Below, one piece after another: positions 25,385 through 32,544 of a stretch of 33,424 bases of DNA. Below the pieces are notes generated by a model. The model was not told the DNA's origin and made no database searches. It was given only the letters and a program-made list of their open reading frames with translations. Source of the DNA: Eubacteriaceae bacterium (lineage in GTDB: Bacteria > Bacillota > Clostridia > Eubacteriales > Alkalibacteraceae); assembly GCA_003446375.1 (NCBI GenBank), contig DMAW01000109.1, positions 1 to 33,424 on the forward strand, in the 5' to 3' direction. How positions within the stretch are numbered: position 1 is the stretch's first letter; every line of letters begins with the position of its first letter. Both the position numbers and the translations under genes were made by a program.

Positions 25385-26605
25385 ATGATACCTAGAAATC
25401 AAATAAAGAAAAACGAGAAACCAATTGATATAAAAGAAGGCATTTACGAAAGATTTCCCGTTACCAAGCAGGCATTTGTGACCGTGAGCTTTAAGGATGT
25501 AGGAGAAATCGGTTACAATCACTGGATGAACAAAATGATGGAAAACATGATCAGAAGAATGCTTGGCGGCGAAGAGGGAAGAAGACAAGAAGACAACGCA
25601 CTTGACATGGGAGCAAATGCTTTAAATTTGCTGATTGGGCAATATGGATTTCCAAATTTTCAGTTTCTAAAGTGGGATCCGCTATTTGTACCCGAGGGCA
25701 TGAGCAAACAACCTGTAAAATTACCAAAAGATGTGCTTTCATCCATGATAAAAAAAGCTTCACATCTTTACGGAGCAGATCTTGTGGGGATAACTGATCT
25801 TGATCCAAAATGGATTTATTCGCGAGATCTTTTTAAGCCTTTCAAGATTACAGAGGGAATGAAACCCAAGGAAACTGAAGATGCATTTTTGATACCGAGA
25901 AAAATAAACAAAGCTATTGTGATGGCTGTTGCAATGGATGATGAAATGATTGAGACATCACCTTTGGTAGATGCCAGCACCGCTACATCTTTAGGGTATT
26001 CGAGAATGGGAATAGCTGCAGTATCACTTGCTGAGTACATCCGTGGCATGGGATATCAAGCCATACCATGCATGAATGATACTGCCATTAGCATACCCTT
26101 GGCCGTGCAGGCAGGTCTTGGGCAGTTAGGAAGGCTGGGATTGCTTATAACGCCTGAATTTGGTCCTAATGTAAGGCTGTTAAAAGTCCTTACGGATATG
26201 CCTTTGGAAAACGATCATCCAATTGATTTTGGGATACCTGAATTTTGCGAAAACTGCCATCTATGTGCAGAGCATTGTCCTTCAGGTTCGATCAGTTTTG
26301 AAGGTCAGAACTATGAAGGTGTATGTGAAAACAATAATCCGGGAGTGAAGAAATGGTATATATATGCGGAAAAGTGCCTGAGGCTTTGGCAGACAAATGG
26401 TGCCAGTTGCGCCAACTGTATTTCGGTATGTCCATTTACTAAAGGATTTGAGTCGATGCAGTGTTTTGAGTGCAAAAAGTGCGAGACTAAAACAGGATGT
26501 GAGCTTCAGGTGAATACTCATTTGAGAGCAAAATATGGGTATCTGCAAGTCGAAACCTGGGGAGATAAACCAAGGGTGATAAGACCGAGGCGCAGAGGTT
26601 TGTAG
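25385..26605 (+). CDS. Reductive-dehalogenase-like (RdhA/QueG superfamily) iron-sulfur protein, cytosolic
   Basis: A 406-residue protein with the RdhA catalytic layout: GYSRMGIAAVSLAEYIRGMG (204-223), AGLGQLGRLGLLITPEFGP (243-261), DFGIPEFC, a first [4Fe-4S] site C288/C291/C294/C298 (CENCHLCAEHCPSG), and a second with C331 plus C342/C345/C349 (KCLRLWQTNGASCANC, ISVCPF). RdhA and QueG bind a cobamide cofactor. There is no twin-arginine signal (N-terminus MIPRNQIKK) and no RdhB anchor gene nearby, so it is soluble and probably not respiratory. A third cysteine set (C360/C363/C366/C372) follows the second cluster. The ATG at 25385 is chosen for GGGGTGAG 6 bases upstream. Substrate unknown; it need not be a halogenated compound. 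Confidence 0.85.
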   Translation: MIPRNQIKKNEKPIDIKEGIYERFPVTKQAFVTVSFKDVGEIGYNHWMNKMMENMIRRMLGGEEGRRQEDNALDMGANALNLLIGQYGFPNFQFLKWDPLFVPEGMSKQPVKLPKDVLSSMIKKASHLYGADLVGITDLDPKWIYSRDLFKPFKITEGMKPKETEDAFLIPRKINKAIVMAVAMDDEMIETSPLVDASTATSLGYSRMGIAAVSLAEYIRGMGYQAIPCMNDTAISIPLAVQAGLGQLGRLGLLITPEFGPNVRLLKVLTDMPLENDHPIDFGIPEFCENCHLCAEHCPSGSISFEGQNYEGVCENNNPGVKKWYIYAEKCLRLWQTNGASCANCISVCPFTKGFESMQCFECKKCETKTGCELQVNTHLRAKYGYLQVETWGDKPRVIRPRRRGL

Positions 26606-26631
26606 AAAATAAACCAATATTTAAAATTCCC

Positions 26632-26681
26632 TTGACTTTGAGTTTACTACAAGTGATAAGGTATAAATAAAACATGTTTTA
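26632..26681 (+). promoter_or_regulatory. Promoter with MerR-type dyad upstream of the aldo/keto reductase
   Basis: TTGACT (26632-26637) and TTGAGT (26638-26643) overlap a 20-base dyad ACTTTGAGTTTACTACAAGT (26635-26654), arms matching at 7 of 9 positions; TATAAA at 26662-26667 is 18 bases after TTGAGT. A dyad filling the -35/-10 spacer is the MerR-family layout. A perfect palindrome TAAAACATGTTTTA (26668-26681) follows. No merR gene is in the window. Confidence 0.5.
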
Positions 26682-26709
26682 AAATACAAAAATGAAGGAG
26701 ACGATATAT

Positions 26710-27835
26710 ATGGATACAAAAAAACTGGGGTTTGGATGGATGAGGCTGCCCATCAAAGATAAGGATGATCAAACAAGCATCGACTATGAGCAATTAAATA
26801 AAATGGTAGATACTTTTTTAGAAAGAGGATTCAATTATTTTGATACTGCCTATATGTATCATAACTTTAAAAGTGAGATTGCGTTAAGAGAGTCGTTAGT
26901 AAAACGTCATCCAAGAGATTCTTATACGGTTGCAGATAAGCTCCCAATTATGATGATTAAAGAAAAAAATGAATTAGAGAAGGTATTTAACGAGCAGCTA
27001 GAAAAGACGGGGCTGGAATATTTTGATTACTATATGATACATAATTTAGGCGTAAGCCATTATGAGTTGGCTAAGAAGTTCGATGCTTTTTCGTTTGTCC
27101 AAAAGATAAAGGACGAAGGTAAAGCAAAAAAAATAGGATTCTCTTTTCATGACAGGGCGGATCTTTTAGATGAAATCTTGACAGAGCATCCTAAAGTTGA
27201 CTTCGTTCAGCTTCAGATCAACTATATTGACTGGGAAAACGAAAGCATCCAATCTAGAAGATGCTATGAAGTCGCCATGAAACATAATAAACCTGTGATA
27301 ATAATGGAACCTGTAAAAGGCGGAATCTTAGCCCAAGTGCCGGATGAAGCGGAAAGGCTATTTAAAAGTCATGAACCTGAAATGAGCGTTGCATCCTGGG
27401 TGGGCAGTAAGATACGCAGCAAGCCTGGATAACGTAATAACTGTATTAAGCGGAATGTCTTCAATAGAGCAGCTTATAGATAATACCGGTTACATGAAGC
27501 ATTTTGAGCTGCTTTCTAGAGAAGAGCATAATATAGTGGAAAAGGCTGTAGAAATTATAAACGAATCTATAGCAGTTCCTTGCACTGCATGTAATTACTG
27601 CGTGGATGATTGCCCGATGAATATCGCGATACCAAGCTATTTTTCGCTTTACAATACAAAAGAGCAGTTTAAGAACAAAGGGTTTAACATTTTAAAAGTA
27701 TATTATGGCAACTACACAAAAAAATTCGGCAAAGCATCTGATTGCATAGAATGTAGAAAGTGTGAAGAGAGTTGCCCACAGCATATAGAAATTATAAAAA
27801 GTTTGAAAGATGTGGCAAAGGCGTTTGAGGTGTAA
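26710..27835 (+). pseudogene. Aldo/keto reductase with C-terminal ferredoxin domain, frameshifted
   Basis: Two overlapping frames are one gene. The first part (26710-27432) has the AKR barrel: LGFGWMRLP, GFNYFDTAYMYH (Asp/Tyr of the tetrad), ADKLP (Lys), YYMIHNLG (His), and PVIIMEPVKGG. At 27397-27404 a TGGGTGGG tandem shifts the frame; removing one TGGG restores ...SVASW-AVRYAASLDNVITVLSGM..., the normal continuation. The second part holds two [4Fe-4S] motifs, CTACNYCVDDCP and CIECRKCEESCP. Restored length is 373 residues, normal for the 4Fe-4S AKR family. The ATG at 26710 follows AAGGAG. Either a recent inactivation, phase variation, or a sequencing error. Confidence 0.9.
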
Positions 27836-27931
27836 AAAGAAAAGTATTAATTCAGCGCAATAAAATCAGATAATTTAAAGTGGGCATAGATTTTATCAGC
27901 AAGCCTAAAATAAATATCAGGGGGCCATAGG

Positions 27932-28306
27932 ATGGACAATTGCATTTTTTGCAAAATGATATCCGCAAAAGAATATGTTCTAGAAAACAAACTATCAGTT
28001 GCCCTATTTGACAAGTTTCCCGTAAACAAAGGTCATATGTTAATAATACCTAAAAGGCATTTTAGCACTTATTTTGACGCGACTTATGAAGAGGTGCAGG
28101 CTATTAATGAACTTGCCAAAAGAGCAAAGCAGCTTTTAGATGACAAGTACTCACCGGATGGATATAACATTGGGATAAATATTGGCAAGGACGCTGGGCA
28201 GACAATCTTTCATTTGCATGTCCATATGATTCCACGATATAAAGGAGATGTAGAAGAGCCTAAAGGAGGGATAAGAAATTTTAAAATCCCGCTTATTAAA
28301 TATTGA
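27932..28306 (+). CDS. HIT-family (histidine triad) nucleotide hydrolase
   Basis: A 124-residue HIT protein. The catalytic triad is HLHVHMIP (H94, H96, H98); KGHMLIIPKRH and the N-terminal CIFC (zinc-binding in the Hint/HIT branch, CIFCKMI) are also family features. HIT proteins hydrolyse or transfer nucleoside monophosphates (AMP-lysine, dinucleoside polyphosphates); the substrate here cannot be read. The ribosome binding site is weak (AGGGGG about 13 bases before, AGGA adjacent). It appears to be a single gene. Confidence 0.93.
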   Translation: MDNCIFCKMISAKEYVLENKLSVALFDKFPVNKGHMLIIPKRHFSTYFDATYEEVQAINELAKRAKQLLDDKYSPDGYNIGINIGKDAGQTIFHLHVHMIPRYKGDVEEPKGGIRNFKIPLIKY

Positions 28307-28404
28307 TATTCAAGATTTTTTAAAACAGAAGCAGCTATTTGGCTCAATGCAAAAAAAGTTGTTTTGGAATAGGGTGAGCTTCAGTTAGTTGCGGTTTCAT
28401 GGCT

Positions 28405-28413
28405 TGGTATAAT
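28405..28413 (+). promoter_or_regulatory. Extended -10 promoter of the LuxR-type regulator
   Basis: TGGTATAAT is an extended -10 with a perfect TATAAT, 27 bases before the start codon. It is identical to the gdpP extended -10. No consensus -35 at the right distance. Confidence 0.55.
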
Positions 28414-28439
28414 GCCCCATAAAAGATGGAGTGATCAAT

Positions 28440-29909
28440 ATGGATTTTGAAAATATTTTGTATCAGACAGTAAAAACCGGTGATATTGATAAAATCACCA
28501 AGCTTATTACATCGAATGCGGGAAAACTCTTTGATACGCCTAAGCTAAAAAAACATTATGAATTGTTGGTGGGCATCGACTTGATTGACAGTACAGCAAC
28601 ACTGCTAGTTGCTTGGTTGGCCTTATTATCAGGCGATAACATATCCGTTTATAAGTTGGTACAAAGAATTGATGTCAATCTATTAAGCATTAAGGACATG
28701 GCATTATTTTGGGATTTAAAAGCACTTTCTTCTGCATTTGGTGGTGCAGAGGCCAGGCTGGAAAATAGCCAAAGAGCATTAGATATAATGGATGAAAATG
28801 ATAAGACTTTTTATATGGCTAATGCTAAATTGACGCACGGACAGGTGCTTGCCGGTCATGAGAGATTCAGAGAAGCTGCAGAATTTTTCTTAGAGGCGTA
28901 TGAATTATTTTTAGGCAATGAGCTTTTGTTTCCAGCAGCGACTTCGCTTACAAATGCTTTATTAAATTGGACGAGAATGGCAGAATTTGATAAAGCATTG
29001 GAAAAAGCAAAATCGACATTATTAATGGCCTCAAGCTATAAATCAGATAAATACTCATATTGGGATATGCTGTATATCCCTTTGGGAATGATATATTTGG
29101 AACAGAACAAAACAGAGCTTGGGCTGGAGTACTTGAAAAAAGCGCAAAAAATTATAGATGATATGGAGCTAATTCACATGCATGGTTATGTTGAAATGTA
29201 TTTGATAAAGGCTTATTCCATACTCGGACAACTTGATGAAATACAGATACTGTTAGAGAAATTAAGAGGAATTTTTAAAAATATGCATTATCCAATGATG
29301 CGCTATATCATGGCATATGCAAATATACATCTAGGGAATAAATTTTTGAAACCGGATATCGAATTAATGGAAGCTGATTATGACAATGTCAGGTATGGGC
29401 AGCCTATTCTCATAGAGATGCTTGCTTATTTATATAATAAAGGCCAAAGCGACTTATTGTCAGTTGAAGATATGTGTAAGATTATATATAAATACCGTTT
29501 TACGGGAGATCTCGTAAGCTTGCAAATGCTTTTGTTGTTATTGGCAGAAAGGTATTATTTGAATAAAGACATAAAATCTGCAGCATATATACTGGAAGAT
29601 GCAATAGAGCTTTATACACAGAAGGGATTAAAAGCGCCTTTTCATTTGTACTCGTATGAATGTTGGCCATTAATTAGAAAATTAAGCCCTAAAATAAAAA
29701 AAACGGATGAGTCAAACAGATATTTCACGGATAAAGAGATAGATGTATTGAAATTAATAGTTCAAGGAAAAAGCAATAAAGAAATAGGTGAAGTGCTTTT
29801 TATTGGTATAGGAACTGTAAAATGGCATATAAATAACATATTAAGCAAAATGGAAGTCAAAAACAGAACGCAAGCAGCAAAAAAAGCAAGAGAACAAAAT
29901 TTAGTCTAA
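28440..29909 (+). CDS. LuxR-type transcriptional regulator with TPR-like repeats
   Basis: A 489-residue protein. Most of it (about 1-415) is helical with TPR-like repeats (for example FREAAEFFLEAYELF, FDKALEKAKSTLLMA, LGLEYLKKAQKIIDDM), resembling the MalT sensor region but without the AAA-type ATPase module. The C-terminal LuxR helix-turn-helix (about 425-485) reads YFTDKEIDVLKLIVQGKSNK and then EIGEVLFIGIGTVKWHIN, with NRTQAA near the end. The ATG at 28440 follows GGAGTG by 8 bases; a GTG at 28431 overlaps that site. A TTCG-loop terminator ends the transcript. The target is unknown; the adjacent methyltransferase gene is a candidate. Confidence 0.9.
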   Translation: MDFENILYQTVKTGDIDKITKLITSNAGKLFDTPKLKKHYELLVGIDLIDSTATLLVAWLALLSGDNISVYKLVQRIDVNLLSIKDMALFWDLKALSSAFGGAEARLENSQRALDIMDENDKTFYMANAKLTHGQVLAGHERFREAAEFFLEAYELFLGNELLFPAATSLTNALLNWTRMAEFDKALEKAKSTLLMASSYKSDKYSYWDMLYIPLGMIYLEQNKTELGLEYLKKAQKIIDDMELIHMHGYVEMYLIKAYSILGQLDEIQILLEKLRGIFKNMHYPMMRYIMAYANIHLGNKFLKPDIELMEADYDNVRYGQPILIEMLAYLYNKGQSDLLSVEDMCKIIYKYRFTGDLVSLQMLLLLLAERYYLNKDIKSAAYILEDAIELYTQKGLKAPFHLYSYECWPLIRKLSPKIKKTDESNRYFTDKEIDVLKLIVQGKSNKEIGEVLFIGIGTVKWHINNILSKMEVKNRTQAAKKAREQNLV

Positions 29910-29911
29910 AA

Positions 29912-29960
29912 CCTAATCTTAAGCCTAACTTCGGTTAGGTCTTTTTTGTTTTTGATTAGG
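29912..29960 (+). terminator. TTCG-tetraloop terminator after the LuxR-type gene
   Basis: GCCTAAC-TTCG-GTTAGGT forms a 7-bp stem (29923-29929 with 29934-29940), followed by six T (29942-29947). An outer repeat CCTAATC (29912-29918) / GATTAGG (29954-29960) encloses the whole terminator. Confidence 0.92.
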
Positions 29961-29994
29961 ATACAATAAAGACAAATAGAAGGAGGAATACATT

Positions 29995-30549
29995 ATGGAA
30001 ACACTTCAAAGTCACTTTAATCAATGGGGAGCGGTAGCATTTTTTATCATTCTATATGGAATGGCAATTTTATTTATGCCATTTTATAAAAAAATGCAAA
30101 GGAAGCCGGCTACGGCATATATAGCATTTGTCATTGCATTTGCTGTCGAGATGCATGGGATACCGTTTAGCATGTATATAATCGCAAGTTTGATTGGCAA
30201 CGTATTGCCTGAAGGTATCCTATGGGGCCATACACTGAGCATGAAATTTGGGTATGCAGGTTTATACCTTAATGTAATACTGGCTTTAGCAGGAATGTTT
30301 TTAATAATTTCTGGCTGGTATGAGATATATCATGGTTATTGGAAAAAAGTTAAAGGGAAAGGCAGGATTGTGCAAAATGGAATATATAAGCATATAAGGC
30401 ATCCTCAGTATACTGGTTTGATGTTGATTGGGTTGGGCATGATCTTTGGATGGGCTACTATTCCAACGCTACTTCTTTATCCGGTAATTGTCAGGATGTA
30501 TATAAAATTAGCCAAAAAGTCCAGCGGTGTGATGTCAAGTGAGAAATGA
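29995..30549 (+). pseudogene. Isoprenylcysteine carboxyl methyltransferase-like protein, N-terminal part, cut by IS110 element
   Basis: An integral membrane methyltransferase of the ICMT/phospholipid methyltransferase type. Hydrophobic segments at about 12-30, 40-68 and 88-105 precede the SAM-binding motif GIYKHIRHPQYTGLMLIGLG. Genuine sequence runs to ...YIKLAKK (30519); the following SSGVMSSEK and stop are read from the inserted element. The family's C-terminal tail lies at 32246-32332, and joining the two parts gives 203 residues, the usual length. GAAGGAGG precedes the ATG. The truncated product lacks the conserved tail, so it is probably inactive. Confidence 0.9.
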
Positions 30550-30663
30550 AATAAAATCATATATTTTTGACCTATTTCTCAAAAAGCAAAAAACGACCAC
30601 CTAAGCCCTGTCGATCTGATTTTAAAAAAAGAGCAGGGCGTACTCATCAGCAAATAGATTACT

Positions 30664-31890
30664 CTATTTAGCTGAGCGATATAGGCGATTGTCTTTAAGC
30701 AGCGTAAAGACTAACCGCACAAATTTACGGGCAGTTAATGCGAGTGCGCGTTTGTGTTGATATCTGTTCACCTCTTTGTACTTTTGGTGATAAAAAGCTT
30801 TATACTCCATGTCGCATCTTACAAGAGAGAATGCAGCTTCACACAGATAATACTTTAAAAATCGGTTACCGGATTTAATAAGCCTTGTGTTTTCGGCTTC
30901 AAAGTTACCGGATTGATACTGAGTCCAAGCAAGACCTGCATACTTTGCAAGTTGAGCCTGATTAGCAAAACGGTTGATATCTCCAATTTCTGCCATAATA
31001 CCGGCAGAATAGACTGGTCCTATACCTGGAATGGATACTAATACATTTGGCAAGAGTTCCATCTGAGCAGAAATCGCTTTATCGAACTCTTTGATTTGAG
31101 CTTCCAATGCCTTTATTGAGGTTATGGATATAGAGAGCACCTGATTAACAGAGTCATTTACCGTCTTAGGTAAACGATAAGAACTCTGGGCAGCTTTCTG
31201 AATGGCTTTGGCTACCGCATCAGGATCTGGAAAGCGGTTCTTACCTTTCTCGATGATAAAAGCGGTCAGTTCTTGTAAGTCCATATATGCCAATGCTTCT
31301 GCGGATTCAAATTCATCGTAGACAGCAAGGGCGGTAGTGCTGAAGGTATCTGAAAATACTTTCTCCTGTGTCATGGTTGAATACTTCTTGAACAGCACAT
31401 TTATGAATCGTTGCTTTTCCTTGGTAAGGTTGCAGACGGTAAAATATCGTGCACGTGTGAGGTTTTGGAGTGCTTTGTAGTGATAGTCTCCTATGTATAC
31501 CTCTTTGTTGATTCTTCCGAAACGCAGGCAGTCAGCAATGACAAAAGAGTCCACAAAATCATTTTTAGGCAGGTCATTATAAGCATCTTTAAACTTTTTT
31601 ACCTGCTTGGGATTGAGGACATGAATCTTTCTGTTAAAGGATGCAAGCGATGCATCTTCCCTTAGAAAATAGACTAGATTGTCACCATAGACCGAAGTAG
31701 ATTCGAGACCGATGAGTACGGTGTCAAGGGAATTAGACTCCATTGCAGAAAGGATTCTTTTTACTAACTGAGTAGAACCATCATGTGAGTTAGCAACAGA
31801 AAAATTACTCTGTTTGTTGCCGTCAGGTAGCATAAAATATACGACATTGGATTTGCTACTTACATCAATTCCGACGTAAAGTGGGTTCAT
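30664..31890 (-). CDS. IS110-family DEDD transposase (RNA-guided recombinase type)
   Basis: A 408-residue recombinase. The N-terminal RuvC-like DEDD domain has YVGIDVSSK (D9), IGLESTSVYG (E63) and KNDFVDSFVIADCLR (D111, D114/D120). A helical linker follows, and the C-terminal Transposase_20 domain has SIPGIGPVYSAGIMAEIGD, KYAGLAWTQYQSG and KSGNRFLKYYLCEAAF, the region of the catalytic serine in the family. The ATG at 31890 is preceded by AAGGTGA; an in-frame ATG 84 bases upstream (31974) would read through the 3' arm of the structured RNA and is rejected. Intact, with no frameshift, so the element is probably active. Confidence 0.95.
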   Translation of the reverse strand: MNPLYVGIDVSSKSNVVYFMLPDGNKQSNFSVANSHDGSTQLVKRILSAMESNSLDTVLIGLESTSVYGDNLVYFLREDASLASFNRKIHVLNPKQVKKFKDAYNDLPKNDFVDSFVIADCLRFGRINKEVYIGDYHYKALQNLTRARYFTVCNLTKEKQRFINVLFKKYSTMTQEKVFSDTFSTTALAVYDEFESAEALAYMDLQELTAFIIEKGKNRFPDPDAVAKAIQKAAQSSYRLPKTVNDSVNQVLSISITSIKALEAQIKEFDKAISAQMELLPNVLVSIPGIGPVYSAGIMAEIGDINRFANQAQLAKYAGLAWTQYQSGNFEAENTRLIKSGNRFLKYYLCEAAFSLVRCDMEYKAFYHQKYKEVNRYQHKRALALTARKFVRLVFTLLKDNRLYRSAK

Positions 31891-31922
31891 AACATCACCT
31901 TCTTTCGTAGTTAGATTTAAGT

Positions 31923-32191
31923 GTTCAATCGGCTTGGTAAAACCCATGACCATGGAGCATCGACACCCTCGCATATAAGAATCCAGCTTAAGATGGACAG
32001 ATGCAAAACCACACTGCTAGATGGTTGTCCATGAACTTAAGCAAACAGCCAGCTGGTTTGAAGCTAACTTCCATGTCAGGGGAACAGACTTTTTATGAAG
32101 CAACCAACGCTGGTTCAACAGGAGAGCAAAGAACTATTACCTGATTGACACTAAGACAATTATATCATGGGCTTCACTAAGCCTACTGAAC
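31923..32191 (-). ncRNA. Candidate bridge RNA of the IS110 element
   Basis: Transcribed on the transposase strand, just upstream of its start. A 28-bp imperfect terminal stem pairs 32164-32191 with 31923-31950 (26 of 28 positions paired in minus-strand RNA, four of them G-U, against 23 of 28 in plus-strand RNA). Inside are two arms: one at 32074-32150 (TGTCAGG with CCTGA-TT-GACA, apical hairpin AACCA-ACGC-TGGTT at 32102-32115) and one at 31986-32042 (GCTTAAG/CTTAAGC plus GGACA/TGTCC). Two arms with large internal loops match the target- and donor-binding layout of IS110 bridge RNAs. The exact RNA ends are not known. Confidence 0.65.
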
Positions 32192-32245
32192 AAAATATAT
32201 TAAGTTATCAAGGTACATTTATGTATCTAATAAATATTATACGAG

Positions 32246-32332
32246 GAAGAGCTTGATATGATTAATGAATTCGGTGAAGAATATTTGATGTATATGGTAG
32301 GCACTAAAAAATTTATTCCTGGATTTTGGTAG
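32246..32332 (+). pseudogene. C-terminal tail of the interrupted ICMT-like methyltransferase
   Basis: The frame reads EELDMINEFGEEYLMY followed by MVGTKKFIPGFW and a stop at 32330-32332. This is the tail expected after ...YIKLAKK in this family (E-E-x-x-x-x-x-E-F-G-x-E-Y-x-x-Y). It begins directly after the IS110 element and has no start codon of its own in a useful position (an ATG at 32258 has GAGGAAG upstream by chance of the host sequence). It is the displaced 3' end of the gene at 29995. Confidence 0.9.
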
Positions 32333-32341
32333 TGAATAAAA

Positions 32342-32371
32342 ATAGTAATTATTTTTTAAAATAATTACTAT
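32342..32371. terminator. AT-rich inverted repeat after the methyltransferase tail
   Basis: ATAGTAATTATTTT and AAAATAATTACTAT form a perfect 14-bp inverted repeat with only two bases between the arms, 9 bases after the methyltransferase stop. The position suits a terminator of that gene, but the stem has few G-C pairs and no T run follows. Confidence 0.45.
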
Positions 32372-32402
32372 AGATCACAGGATTTTCTGATTAAAATGCG
32401 AA

Positions 32403-32431
32403 TTGACATGGAGATTATAGTCTAATAGAAT
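32403..32431 (+). promoter_or_regulatory. Promoter reading toward the IS21-type gene
   Basis: A perfect TTGACA and TAGAAT (5 of 6) with a 17-base spacer. It is the best consensus promoter in the right part of the window and directs transcription toward the small ORF and istA. Confidence 0.7.
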
Positions 32432-32471
32432 TTGAAGTATAACTAATAATTATTCGAACTAAGATGTCAAG

Positions 32472-32509
32472 ACCTGCAGTTATATCTGCTATATGATATA
32501 TTTGCAGGT
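32472..32509 (+). repeat. Leader hairpin between promoter and istA
   Basis: ACCTGCA (32472-32478) and TGCAGGT (32503-32509) pair perfectly, with an inner ATATC/GATAT pairing. It lies about 35 bases after the predicted transcription start. It could be a terminator of the preceding region, an attenuator, or part of the IS21 left end. Confidence 0.5.
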
Positions 32510-32544
32510 TATATTAATTATCAGATGATAACGATTATGGATGT

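Larger units (their letters stand above)
30520..32245 (-). mobile_element. IS110-family insertion sequence
   Basis: About 1.73 kb. The ends are inferred from the interrupted methyltransferase gene: host sequence stops at 30519 and resumes at about 32246 in a frame that continues the protein. An AG dinucleotide (CT on the element's strand) stands at both junctions (30518-30519 and 32244-32245) and may be the IS110 core; the exact ends are uncertain by a few bases. There is no terminal inverted repeat and no target duplication beyond the core, as usual for IS110. The element carries one DEDD transposase (minus strand), a structured non-coding end of about 350 bases upstream of it, and about 140 bases downstream containing the inverted repeats GCCCTG/CAGGGC (30605-30639) and AAATAGA/TCTATTT (30652-30669). 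Confidence 0.9.

Noticed and set aside
27389..27835. Separate small ferredoxin-type gene starting at an ATG at 27389
   Set aside because: The sequence is the continuation of the aldo/keto reductase after a 4-bp duplication; the ATG lies inside the barrel coding region and has no ribosome binding site.
31411..31665. 84-residue plus-strand ORF inside the IS110 transposase
   Set aside because: Antisense shadow of the DEDD domain; no coding signs.
31888..31974. Longer IS110 transposase starting at 31974
   Set aside because: The extra 28 residues are unlike the family N-terminus and would be encoded by the 3' arm of the structured RNA; the ATG at 31890 has a proper ribosome binding site and starts just before YVGIDVS.
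31986..32042. Donor-guide match between the second RNA arm and the element ends
   Set aside because: Only TGGAC is shared with the inferred end, and those bases are already paired in the stem; no convincing second guide was found, so no claim is made.
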